DNA of 64,000 bases from Anaerolineae bacterium (GTDB taxonomy: Bacteria; Chloroflexota; Anaerolineae; Promineifilales; Promineifilaceae): contig JAMLHW010000001.1 of NCBI GenBank assembly GCA_023954475.1, positions 675,966 through 739,965 of the forward strand. The letters are read 5' to 3'. Below, one piece after another: positions 34,793 through 43,035 of the stretch. Under the pieces are notes generated by a model. The model was not told the origin of the DNA. It ran no database searches and saw nothing but the letters and a program-made list of their open reading frames with translations. A program made the position numbers and the translations under genes. Within the stretch, counting starts at the first letter, position 1, and the number at the start of each line of letters is the position of its first letter.

Positions 34793-35413
34793 ATGAACGA
34801 AAAACAAACGCATTTGGATTGGGGATTTGGCTTGAAGTGGGTGCTGGCTTGTGCTGTGGGAACGGTCGTTTTGGGGATAGCTGCCTATGGTTCGATGTGG
34901 TGGGCAGGAGAAGCCGTCACAGAAATCAGTAGCGACATGCTGGGAACGGTGGTGGCAGGATTCTTGTTTGGGGCACTATTTGCGCTGGGCGGGACACTGG
35001 GGCCGGGTTTGTTGTTACGCAGTCGAGGAATTTCGGCCGAGCGCTGGATTGGGTACAGCGTGCTTGTCACAGCCTTGACCATGAGTGTCGGCGTCGTGCT
35101 GATGTCTGCTTTGTTTGAGTTGGTTCCAAACATTGTTTCCGCCTTGTTTCTGGGGGTGGTATTTGGACTACCAATGGGTTTGGTGCAGGCGTTTCTACTA
35201 AGACAGCAAAGCATTCCTGCCGCACTTTGGCCGTTGATTACGGTGACTGGTTATGTGCTTTCTTTCGCAATCATGATTTTCTTTGGCGGCGAAGGGGGCG
35301 AATGGATAATTGGCGTAATGGGATTGGTGGTGGGTGTTGTAACGGGTCTGGGAATGATGTGGCTGACACGACAGGAAACAGCCGCTGTCAACAGTACCCC
35401 CGCCTCACTATAA
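34793..35413 (+). CDS. Membrane protein, paralogue of the 44772 gene
   Basis: A 206-residue protein with about six helices, starting MNEKQTHLDWGFGLKWVLACAVGT after GGAGG. It aligns along its length with the 198-residue protein at 44772 (shared WAGEAVTEI/TISEAVTQL, GTVVAGFLFGALFALG/GTLVAGALFGGLLGLG, LLRSRGISAERW/VLRSQGIAFGRW, FGLPMGLVQAFLL/LALPIGIVQMQML, EGGEWIIGVMG/EGREWLLIGVVG). Function is unknown. A terminator follows at 35472. Confidence 0.75.
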   Translation: MNEKQTHLDWGFGLKWVLACAVGTVVLGIAAYGSMWWAGEAVTEISSDMLGTVVAGFLFGALFALGGTLGPGLLLRSRGISAERWIGYSVLVTALTMSVGVVLMSALFELVPNIVSALFLGVVFGLPMGLVQAFLLRQQSIPAALWPLITVTGYVLSFAIMIFFGGEGGEWIIGVMGLVVGVVTGLGMMWLTRQETAAVNSTPASL

Positions 35414-35471
35414 TTATTGCTTTTACTACTGAAAACTTGTGACGATGATTGATTGGCTGTAGAAGGCTATC

Positions 35472-35503
35472 GACCGGGCGCTCTTCAACGCCCGGTCTTG
35501 TTT
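35472..35503 (+). terminator. Terminator after the 34793 membrane-protein gene
   Basis: GACCGGGCG and CGCCCGGTC form a 9-bp perfect stem around CTCTTCAA, followed by TTGTTT. Confidence 0.88.
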
Positions 35504-35509
35504 CATCTG

Positions 35510-35538
35510 TTGACAGTTGCGGCAACTTCGCCTACGAT
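35510..35538 (+). promoter_or_regulatory. Promoter with palindromic spacer ahead of the chimeric ORF
   Basis: TTGACA (35510-35515), exactly 17 bases, TACGAT (35533-35538). The spacer begins with AGTTGCGGCAACT, a palindrome that may be an operator. AGGAGAG follows before the TTG start at 35568, so the small ORF still has complete expression signals. Confidence 0.6.
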
Positions 35539-35567
35539 GCAGCAATCAGGATCAAGGAGAGTGTGTC

Positions 35568-35711
35568 TTGCACATTGCGTTTGTCGTCGTACCTTCTTCC
35601 GGCCACGTCTACCCGACGCTGGCTGTTTCGGCCGATTTGCCGCAAATGCTCATCACGGTGACGTTTGCGGAAGTGAACGGGAAGACGTTGCTGACGACGA
35701 CGACTGCGTAA
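35568..35711 (+). pseudogene. Chimeric remnant: glycosyltransferase N-terminus joined to an SRPBCC segment
   Basis: A 47-codon ORF (TTG start, AGGAGAG upstream). Codons 1-22 read LHIAFVVVPSSGHVYPTLAVSA, nearly identical in DNA to the start of the glycosyltransferase gene at 41706. From there on it reads DLPQMLITVTFAEVNGKTLLTT, matching the SRPBCC protein at 33575 (DLPQMLITVTFEEIDGQTLLTT). The seam falls on TTTCGGCCGA, which both parents carry at that point. The second half diverges after 35 identical bases, so the SRPBCC donor may have been another paralogue. No folded protein is expected; it is a scar of recombination between repeats. Confidence 0.8.
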
Positions 35712-35768
35712 CACATTGTGCACAATGGCTATACCTCCTGTGGAGGCGACGCCTGGCGGGTTGTCTGG

Positions 35769-38700
35769 TCAGCCGGGGATGTATCGGCCGATAACCGATT
35801 GATACCATTGTGATTTAGCAATTTGGGGTGAGGCACACGCACTTTGAAACATAGCTTGTGCCTCTTCATATCGTCCATCTTGTGCCAGAAAAGCCGACCG
35901 AACTGCCTTCACTAGCCCAACATAAGATATGGGATAGTTACGCTTGACAAGCAACTGCTCTGCACGTTGGAGCATTGTCTCAGCTTGACGCATCTCGCCG
36001 CAATGGAAGGTTGCCAATGCACGGAATGCCAAAGCATGTGCCAATCGTGACCAAACCATTCTCTGCTCAAAAAAAGGGATTACGCGATCAAAATTGCTCA
36101 CCGCTGATTGCCATTCCTTATGCAATAGGTCGATGTGACCAGCCAACACGTGACCGTGTAGACTAAGCTCGCTAGGCGGTACTCGTTTGGCAGAAACCAG
36201 ATATGCCTGAGTTGTCTCCTTTGCGGCTTGTTCATCACCTAAACCGAGTTGCGCCATTCCCAAACTATAACGGCTGGCAAATGATGCCCGATCCAGTCCA
36301 ACCTCCCGCCACAGGTCGATTGCTTCCTGAAACAGTGGAATTGCTGACTCCCAATCGCCTTGGTTGTAGAAAGCGCCACCACGTACATGTAGTGCATTTG
36401 CCAACCCATTACGCCACTTCAATTTGCGGCTGTGGGTAATGGCATCCTCAGCGTGCTCAGCGGCCGATTGGAAATCCCCCGCCTGAATCGCAATCCACGC
36501 CATCAGTTGCGCTGACCAACTGAGCCCCATCAAATCACCAATGTCACTGCGAATCTCATGGCTTTGTCGAGCTAGCAACATCAATTCCGCAGTCGTATCA
36601 CCGCGCAGACCACGGGCATTCGCCAAAGCATCGAGTAAGCTGGCCTGCGCTAGAGGAATTGCGCCCCGTTGCGCTACCTCCAGACCTCGTTCATAGAACA
36701 AAATCGCATCTTCTCCATCGGAGACATCGCCGAGACATTCGTAAACATGCGCCAAATCGGCATCCGTTGTCAACCCTTGCAGGTCACTCGACTGCAATAA
36801 TTCCAAACTGCGGTGCAGGTTTGTCGTGATCGGTTGAGGCAGACCCAGCAAGTGGGCAAAATCTGCTTGCCAAGCGAGGACAACCGCGAGCAGGTAGCGA
36901 CTTTCACGATCATTTGGTTGCCCATGCAACCATTGCTCCAAAGTGGAAACGGCGTTTGCAAAAATCGATTCCCCTTCACGAAAACGAGCCAGACGCATGT
37001 GAATGTTGCCAAACAGATGCACTATCGGAGCCATTTGTTGACTGAATTTCAGGTCGAGGGCGATGCGCCATGCTCGTTGAATGTTGACCAGTTCGGTGGC
37101 AATGGGTGTTTCTGCCAGCGGTCGACGGACAATCGTGATCTCATCCGACTGCGCCAGCAACCATGAAGTGAAGTAGGCACTGTGGTTATGCCGCGTGTCT
37201 GTCCACTGCTGGGGTGATGCGCGAAGTTGGTCAGCGGCGAATTGGCGGAGCAATTCGTGCATTGAATAGCGATTGGCGCGGACATTGAACGTGAGCAAGC
37301 TATGACGCACCAGCCGCGCCAGCAGACGGGGCGTCGCCCCGCATATGGCCTCTGCTGCCGCGCGGGTGAAGCCGCCGCGAAAACAGGAACACGCCGCCAG
37401 TAGTGATTGCTCGGGGGCAGACAGCTGCCGCCAGGTGGTCTCGAAAACGCCGCGCATGCTGCGCTGCCGTGATGGAAGATCGGCCGAATCGGTATGCAAA
37501 ATATCCAGGTCTTCGCGGATCGCAGCCTCTATCGCTGGTAGTGACAACGTATCAACCCAACCGGCTGCCAGCTCGAGCGCCAGCGGCGTCCCCTCAACGA
37601 GGCCGCAGATGCGATTGAGTTCGGCCGAATCAGGCGCAAAGTCGGGGCGCACACGCTGAGCGGTCTCCATGAAAAGAGCCGCCGCCGGTGTCGTGGTGCT
37701 GTTCGATGGAATAAATGGCAGGCCGCGCATCTCCAGTACGTGTTCTGACCGCAACTGCAACCGCACGCGGGAGGTTAGCAGGAAAGTGGTTTGCGGCATG
37801 TCACGCAACAGCCGTGGCAGCAGGTCTGGCAACCCCGCGATCTGCTCCACGTTGTCGAGCACAAGACAGACGGCTTTGCGGCGCAGGGCAGTGATGAGTT
37901 GCTCTGCGGGGTCGATTTCGGCCGAAAGCTCCAATCCAATCGCGTCTGCAATCGTGGTCACCACCTGCGTGGACTGTTCGATAGCCGCCAGTGGCACGAA
38001 GTAGACGCCGTCTGCAAAGCGACCCGCCTTGACGAAGCGCCGCGCCGCTGCACGGGCCAGCCGTGTCTTGCCCATACCGCCCGCACCAATGATGGTGATC
38101 AGGCGCGCCGTGGGCTGTTCGAGCAGGCGCTCGACGGTTTCCAGCTCATCGTTTCGGCCGAAAAACGGCGTCAACTCCGGCGGCAGATTGTGGCGCGGTT
38201 CAACTGATGCCGCGTGCACAATCGTCGTTTGCCCCGCGCGGATGGCGTCGGCCAGGGCGATCGTTTCGGCCGATGGGGCCACGCCCAACTCTTCCGCCAG
38301 CAGCGCCCGACAACGCTCATACTGCGTCAGCGCTCCCGCCGTCTGTCCGTTGGCGACCAGCAGTTGCATTAGTTGATAGTGTGCCGTTTCGTCGAGGGAA
38401 TCGAATTGCACGTGGCGCTGGGCGGCAGCAATGCCGTCGCTCAATTGGCCGCGTTCGAGATAATGGGCAGCCAGCCGCCGGTGGCCGCCGAGCGCCAACT
38501 GGTGTAAACGCTCCCGTTCGGCCGAAGCCCACGCCTCAAAGCCACGCGCTTCGCTGAGGTGAAACCCGGCCAGAAAATCCCCGTGATACAATTCAAGCGC
38601 ACCTGCCAAGGCATCAGGCGCAAACGCATCGGCGCTCAGCATCCTGGTCAGGTGCCCGCTGTCGAGCCAGACATCACTTTCCACCTTGAGATCAACGGCG

Positions 38701-38975
38701 TGACGCGTAATCGTGATCCAGTCGCCCACGTGCTTGCGCAGGTCGGACAGGGCGACGCGGAGATTGCTGCGTGCGACGGACGTGGAACGATCATCCCACA
38801 GCAGGTCAGCCAGTAGTTCGCGCGGCTGTGGCTTGCCGGTGGCAGCAATGTAGACAAACAGCGCCGCTACTTTGCGCGTCTTAAAACTGTCCCACGGCAC
38901 GCCGTGGCGTTCGAAGCGCAGCCCACCCAGGCAGAAGATTCGCAGAGGTTTGGTTTTACTTTCGTCGTGCCGCAT
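35769..38975 (-). CDS. BTAD/SARP-type regulator with NB-ARC ATPase and TPR domains (second copy)
   Basis: A 1068-residue regulator with the same order as the 28295 protein: winged helix (LRIFCLGGLRFERHGVPWDSFKTRKVAALFVYIAA...LRVALSDLRKHVGDW), BTAD domain (YHGDFLAGFHLSEARGFEAWASAERERLHQLAL, ALTQYERCRALLAEELGVAPSAET), ATPase with Walker A GAGGMGKTRLA and LVLDNVEQIAG, then about 450 residues of TPR. Domain order resembles AfsR/MalT-like STAND proteins that need ATP and an inducer. The target is unknown; the GATCATTTGGA repeat is not seen near it. Its ATG is preceded by TATAAT and six bases, a leaderless start. Confidence 0.9.
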   Translation of the reverse strand: MRHDESKTKPLRIFCLGGLRFERHGVPWDSFKTRKVAALFVYIAATGKPQPRELLADLLWDDRSTSVARSNLRVALSDLRKHVGDWITITRHAVDLKVESDVWLDSGHLTRMLSADAFAPDALAGALELYHGDFLAGFHLSEARGFEAWASAERERLHQLALGGHRRLAAHYLERGQLSDGIAAAQRHVQFDSLDETAHYQLMQLLVANGQTAGALTQYERCRALLAEELGVAPSAETIALADAIRAGQTTIVHAASVEPRHNLPPELTPFFGRNDELETVERLLEQPTARLITIIGAGGMGKTRLARAAARRFVKAGRFADGVYFVPLAAIEQSTQVVTTIADAIGLELSAEIDPAEQLITALRRKAVCLVLDNVEQIAGLPDLLPRLLRDMPQTTFLLTSRVRLQLRSEHVLEMRGLPFIPSNSTTTPAAALFMETAQRVRPDFAPDSAELNRICGLVEGTPLALELAAGWVDTLSLPAIEAAIREDLDILHTDSADLPSRQRSMRGVFETTWRQLSAPEQSLLAACSCFRGGFTRAAAEAICGATPRLLARLVRHSLLTFNVRANRYSMHELLRQFAADQLRASPQQWTDTRHNHSAYFTSWLLAQSDEITIVRRPLAETPIATELVNIQRAWRIALDLKFSQQMAPIVHLFGNIHMRLARFREGESIFANAVSTLEQWLHGQPNDRESRYLLAVVLAWQADFAHLLGLPQPITTNLHRSLELLQSSDLQGLTTDADLAHVYECLGDVSDGEDAILFYERGLEVAQRGAIPLAQASLLDALANARGLRGDTTAELMLLARQSHEIRSDIGDLMGLSWSAQLMAWIAIQAGDFQSAAEHAEDAITHSRKLKWRNGLANALHVRGGAFYNQGDWESAIPLFQEAIDLWREVGLDRASFASRYSLGMAQLGLGDEQAAKETTQAYLVSAKRVPPSELSLHGHVLAGHIDLLHKEWQSAVSNFDRVIPFFEQRMVWSRLAHALAFRALATFHCGEMRQAETMLQRAEQLLVKRNYPISYVGLVKAVRSAFLAQDGRYEEAQAMFQSACASPQIAKSQWYQSVIGRYIPG

Positions 38976-38988
38976 TTATTGATTATAG
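38976..38988 (-). promoter_or_regulatory. Leaderless promoter of the second BTAD regulator
   Basis: On the minus strand TATAAT is followed by CAATAA and then the ATG at 38975, the same six-base gap as at 2314 and 33238. Confidence 0.6.
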
Positions 38989-39067
38989 CGATAGTTTTAC
39001 GTTTTTTAAGCATTTCTTTTGCGTTTGGTGTTTATGCTGTACCCAATGCGACGAATGAAGCGGGTTA

Positions 39068-39349
39068 ATGATGGTCTTGCTCTGTTGTATCGAACGTCCG
39101 AACCACCGGGTTTGCCTGCCGGTTACGCAAGGGGTCGGTGGCCCGGCGCTGGTCATCGAAGCGACTGCGCCGGAACAGTGGTTGGCGATCACCATTCTGG
39201 CTGCCTTTGTCGAGTTGGCGAGTCAACTATCAAGCGCAACCCGGCAAATGTTGGTAGACGTCGCCCGACAGCAGATAGACCAGCTCGCTTTACCTGATGG
39301 TATCGAACTGCGCATTCTGGAGTTCACCGTAGACTCGACCCCAATATAG
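39068..39349 (+). CDS. Small hypothetical protein
   Basis: A 93-residue ORF with coding-like composition. The C-terminal half (QWLAITILAAFVELASQLSSATRQMLVDVARQQIDQLALPDGIELRILEF) reads as an amphipathic helical protein, but I do not recognise it. The ATG at 39068 lacks a ribosome-binding site, so the start is uncertain and the gene may be truncated at its 5' end. It lies in a 2.1 kb stretch (38526-40640) without the TCGGCCGA palindrome. Confidence 0.45.
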   Translation: MMVLLCCIERPNHRVCLPVTQGVGGPALVIEATAPEQWLAITILAAFVELASQLSSATRQMLVDVARQQIDQLALPDGIELRILEFTVDSTPI

Positions 39350-39481
39350 CGATGGGATGGTCAAACGATATGGGTTGAGGCACCAGATCAGACAAATGGC
39401 AGTCAGCGATTCGTGTAAACAGCGTCGCAGGAACAAACACCAAACGCCCTAGAGAGGGGCATTGACCAATGGAGATAACCA

Positions 39482-40126
39482 ATGAATTCTTATCAACAAC
39501 TGTCTACCAAAGCCCTGGGCGTCGCGTTTATCGCCGCGCCGCTGCTGTTGATTACCGGCATGGCGACCTATATGCTTGGTATTGGCGGTGATTCTTTCGG
39601 CGTTTCAGGCTGGATGGAAGGCGTCTTTTTGTCATATGCTTTCCTTCTCTTCGTCCCTGTTTTTCTCGGTCTTGCGCGCCTCCTGGGGACGAATGCTCCC
39701 AGGTTGGGTCTCCTAACCGCCGTGACAGGATTAGGAATCGGCTTTGGCATTCTGCCGTCCATTGCGCGCATTATTCAAGCCGGTTTGGCGAATGCAGGGT
39801 ACGACATTGCTATATTCAGTCTAGACGCGCCGGGAATGCCCATCCTCCTTCTCTATCTGGCGTTGGGACTCCTCACGCCGATCGTGTTGGGCATCGGCTT
39901 CTTGCGCTATGGGGGAATCCCGAGCTGGAATGCTGTTCTGCTCATCATAGCGCCCATTGTCTTTGTAATGGGTCAGGGTGGCGATGAGTCGATTGCCACC
40001 TGGCAGGTTCGGGTTATGTACCCTCTGGCGACGGTGATCTGGTTCCTGGCGTTTGCGCCAATCGGCATGCGCCTGCTGGGCAACACAATCGTGACAGATC
40101 AGGTGCACATGCAAACGGCGCGTTGA
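39482..40126 (+). CDS. Membrane protein, unknown function
   Basis: A 214-residue protein with about six hydrophobic helices, start MNSYQQLSTKALGVAFIAAPLLLITGMATYMLG after GAGATAACC. The C-terminus is hydrophilic (NTIVTDQVHMQTAR). No family could be assigned. The following lipoprotein gene starts 37 bases later and is likely cotranscribed. Confidence 0.7.
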   Translation: MNSYQQLSTKALGVAFIAAPLLLITGMATYMLGIGGDSFGVSGWMEGVFLSYAFLLFVPVFLGLARLLGTNAPRLGLLTAVTGLGIGFGILPSIARIIQAGLANAGYDIAIFSLDAPGMPILLLYLALGLLTPIVLGIGFLRYGGIPSWNAVLLIIAPIVFVMGQGGDESIATWQVRVMYPLATVIWFLAFAPIGMRLLGNTIVTDQVHMQTAR

Positions 40127-40163
40127 TATGTTCCATAGACGGCGCGCAATAGGAGTTGCTGAC

Positions 40164-40667
40164 ATGTTTCGTACGACATTGAACCGCTTTAACCTTCTGA
40201 CTCTCAGCTTCGTTGCGGCTTTGTTTCTCATGGTAGCGTGTCGTCAGGCGTCCGGCGACAGCAGACCCGCTGCGACCAGCACACCGGAGGCGATGTCGCT
40301 GGTCACATCTGTTGAAGAAATGGTCGGCGTTTACTGGGGCAAAGGAAGTGCTTTCCAGAGCTTCGATGCTGACGGCAATCTGCGTGTGGCGTCAACGCGC
40401 GAAAAGCTGGTCGATGAGACGGTTGCCATCGGTAAATATTGGTTTGAAAACGGGCACATGCATTTGCAGCAGACAGAGGGGACAACATGCGCAGGCTCCG
40501 TAATCGGCGAGTACGAGATTTGGCGGCTTTCCAACGGTAATTTGCGCTTCGATGCTGTCGCTGACGCGTGCATCAATCGCGTTCGGTCGATCGAGGGCGA
40601 GCGGACCGGCGCGATGCCGACGACGGTCGAATGGGCTTTTGTTTCGGCCGATGTGCCTCAACCGTAA
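40164..40667 (+). CDS. Secreted lipoprotein, unknown function
   Basis: A 167-residue protein. AGGAG precedes ATG 40164, and the signal peptide ends in LMVAC (lipobox). The mature part (VEEMVGVYWGKGSAFQSFDADGNLRVASTREKLVDETVAIGKYWFENGHMHLQQTEG...CAGSVIGEYEIWRLSNGNLRFDAV) looks like a lipocalin-type or META-like beta barrel that describes 'residual activity' folds; this is only an impression. It comes just before the diheme cytochrome c. Confidence 0.72.
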   Translation: MFRTTLNRFNLLTLSFVAALFLMVACRQASGDSRPAATSTPEAMSLVTSVEEMVGVYWGKGSAFQSFDADGNLRVASTREKLVDETVAIGKYWFENGHMHLQQTEGTTCAGSVIGEYEIWRLSNGNLRFDAVADACINRVRSIEGERTGAMPTTVEWAFVSADVPQP

Positions 40668-40763
40668 GCCTGGCAGACGGTACTGTCCCAAACGATGACC
40701 AACCACCTCGTCAGGATATTTCTGTCGGCGCACTGAGGCACAATGACGGAAAGGAGAATCACA

Positions 40764-41639
40764 ATGAAACGCGTTTTGAAATGGATCGGTATCATCGTGG
40801 GAAGCTTGCTCGGTATTGTCGTGCTGGTTTACGCGGTTGTGGCGGTCATCAGCGCAGGCCGCATCAATCGTACCTACGAGGTTTCGGCCGATTTCGCGCT
40901 CAGTGTCCCCGATGACCCGGAACGCATCGCTGAAGGGCAACGCCTATACACAATCATGTGCCAGTCGTGCCACGGTGAAAATCTGGCCGGACAGACATTC
41001 GCTGATCTGATGGCCGGTCGCATTGTCATCGCCAATTTGACATCGGGAGAAGGCGGCATCGGCAGCAACCGTAGCGACGAAGCGATTGCACAGGCTGTCT
41101 GGTATGGCGTCAAACCGGACGGTTCTTCGACTATTTTGATGCCGCCGGAGTTCAATCAGGCGGTCAACTTGACCGACATGGAAAATCTGATCGCTTATAT
41201 CCGCAGCGTGCCACCTGTGGAAACCACTGCTGCCAAGACGCGCCTTGGCCCGATGATGCGCGTCATGCACGTTACCAACCAGTTTCCGGTGGTAACGGCC
41301 GAACATGTGGCGCTGGACAGCCCGCCGCTGTCCGCGCATGCGTCTCAGGATGGGTCGGGCCTTGGTAAGCAGCGGGCGGCGTTCTGCACCGCCTGCCACG
41401 GCACCGACTTGACGGGCGATCCCATCGGCGGCCCAAACATCACGCCCCACGAGACCGCACTCGGCACGTGGTCACAGGACGACTTCGTGCGCGCCTTGCG
41501 CGAGGGCCTGCGGCCCGACGGATCTGCCATCAGTACCGAAATGCCGTGGGAAACGCTGCATTTCTATACCGACGAGGAATTGCATGCGATGTGGGCGTAT
41601 TTACAAACTATTGATCCGGTGGCAAGGGATGTGGAATAA
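40764..41639 (+). CDS. Membrane-anchored diheme cytochrome c
   Basis: A 291-residue protein with one N-terminal helix and two cytochrome c domains. Heme motifs are CQSCH (Cys66, Cys69, His70) and CTACHGTDLTGD near residue 210. Candidate axial Met residues are in ILMPPEFNQAVNLTDMENLIAYIRSV and TEMPWETLHFYTDEELHAMWAYLQTI. It parallels the protein at 25472 in layout, suggesting paralogues, but this copy lacks the SARP-type operator. AGGAGA precedes ATG 40764. Confidence 0.92.
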   Translation: MKRVLKWIGIIVGSLLGIVVLVYAVVAVISAGRINRTYEVSADFALSVPDDPERIAEGQRLYTIMCQSCHGENLAGQTFADLMAGRIVIANLTSGEGGIGSNRSDEAIAQAVWYGVKPDGSSTILMPPEFNQAVNLTDMENLIAYIRSVPPVETTAAKTRLGPMMRVMHVTNQFPVVTAEHVALDSPPLSAHASQDGSGLGKQRAAFCTACHGTDLTGDPIGGPNITPHETALGTWSQDDFVRALREGLRPDGSAISTEMPWETLHFYTDEELHAMWAYLQTIDPVARDVE

Positions 41640-41705
41640 TGAGGTGAGATCACGCACGTCCAGGAGCCAAGAGACCGCGTGGAACATCTTGTGTGAGGAT
41701 ATGTG

Positions 41706-42902
41706 ATGCATATAGCGTTTGTCGTCGTACCTTCTTCCGGCCACGTCTACCCGACGCTAGCTGTTTCGGCCGAACTTATCCGGCGCGGCCACCGCGTCAC
41801 CTACTTCCTCAACGAGGCGTACCGCGACAAAGTTGCCGCGACCGGAGCCGACTATCGCGACACACCAAATCTGTTCGCCACCGAAATGGAGCCGCCCGGC
41901 GGCAAATTCAACCCACCTCTGTTAGCCAAAACGCTACTCGACATGAGTGAACGCATCCTGCCCGATCTGGTCGCGGCACTGGCCGCCGATCCCCCCGACG
42001 TCGTCGTTTATGACAGCATGTGCCCGTGGGGGCGGCTGGCAGCCCATATGATCAGCGTACCCGCGGTGGCGTCGATGGCGTTGATCAACTTTCCCGGCGC
42101 GATGCTGTTTCGCAGCGGTGAAGCGCTACGCATTGTCGGCGTGCTGGCGCGTGGCTTGCCCGATGTGATCGGATTCATGCGTACGGCGCGGCGCTTGCAG
42201 CGCACAGTGGGGCTGAAATTGCCGCCGTTGACCGATATTCTCAACTGGCCGGGCGATTTCAATATCAGCTACACGTCTGCACGCTTCCAACCCGATGCGA
42301 CCAAACTCGGCTCAACCTATCGCTTTGTCGGTCCGACCATCATGCAGCGCCCTCACGATCCCGACTTTCCGTGGGATAAGCTCGACCCCGATCGCCCGCT
42401 CATCTACGTGTCGTTGGGTACCGTCTTCAACGACAACACGCCGTTCTATCACCTCTGTCTGGAGGCGCTGCGCGATGGCGCGTATCAGGTTGTGCTCTCT
42501 TTTGGCAAACGCACCGATCCCGAGGCGCTTGGCTTGATACCGCCACACGTCATTGTGCGCCCCCACGTCCCCCAGTTGGCGTTGCTCGAACGGGCCGACC
42601 TGTTCATTACCCATGCAGGCATGAACAGCATTAACGAAGGGTTGTACTTTAACGTCCCGCTGCTGCTCGTGCCGCAGCAGTTGGAGCAGGCGTTGGTGGC
42701 ACAGCGGGTGGTGGAACTGGGGGCTGGCAGGCTGGTGCGCGATGGGCGCGTTTCGGCCGAATCCCTACGCCAGACTATCGACCAGATGCTGCAGGACGCG
42801 ACGCTTACGGCGAATGTGCAGCGCGTCGGTACATCGCTGCGTGCGGCTGGCGGTGCACGCGCTGCCGTCGATGCTATCGAGACGCTGGTCGGAATTAATT
42901 GA
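41706..42902 (+). CDS. UGT/MGT-family glycosyltransferase
   Basis: A 398-residue GT-B enzyme of family 1, like macrolide and flavonoid glucosyltransferases. The N-terminal acceptor domain starts MHIAFVVVPSSGHVYPTLAVSAELIRRGHRVTYFL (the GHxxP-type signature). The sugar-donor domain has VSLGTVFND and VIVRPHVPQLALLERADLFITHAGMNSINEGLYFNVPLLLVPQQLEQ, the PSPG-like donor box with its HAGxNS(xx)E core. It probably glycosylates a small hydrophobic molecule. The first 66 bases recur in the chimeric ORF at 35568. Confidence 0.93.
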   Translation: MHIAFVVVPSSGHVYPTLAVSAELIRRGHRVTYFLNEAYRDKVAATGADYRDTPNLFATEMEPPGGKFNPPLLAKTLLDMSERILPDLVAALAADPPDVVVYDSMCPWGRLAAHMISVPAVASMALINFPGAMLFRSGEALRIVGVLARGLPDVIGFMRTARRLQRTVGLKLPPLTDILNWPGDFNISYTSARFQPDATKLGSTYRFVGPTIMQRPHDPDFPWDKLDPDRPLIYVSLGTVFNDNTPFYHLCLEALRDGAYQVVLSFGKRTDPEALGLIPPHVIVRPHVPQLALLERADLFITHAGMNSINEGLYFNVPLLLVPQQLEQALVAQRVVELGAGRLVRDGRVSAESLRQTIDQMLQDATLTANVQRVGTSLRAAGGARAAVDAIETLVGIN

Positions 42903-43035
42903 CGGATGAAGGCGATTCAGATGGTAGCCGGAAATGAGCATTGTTCAACCCGAAGCAGGGCACAGACCAGGCTGCACAACGGTGGGGCTAATGCGTCGAC
43001 CACTCAGACACACTCCGCAACACGGAGGTAGGCAC

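Noticed and set aside
38976..39480. A second SARP-type operator near the 35769 BTAD regulator
   Set aside because: No GATCATTTGGA or TCCAAAY repeats at 11-base period were found there; only a leaderless promoter.
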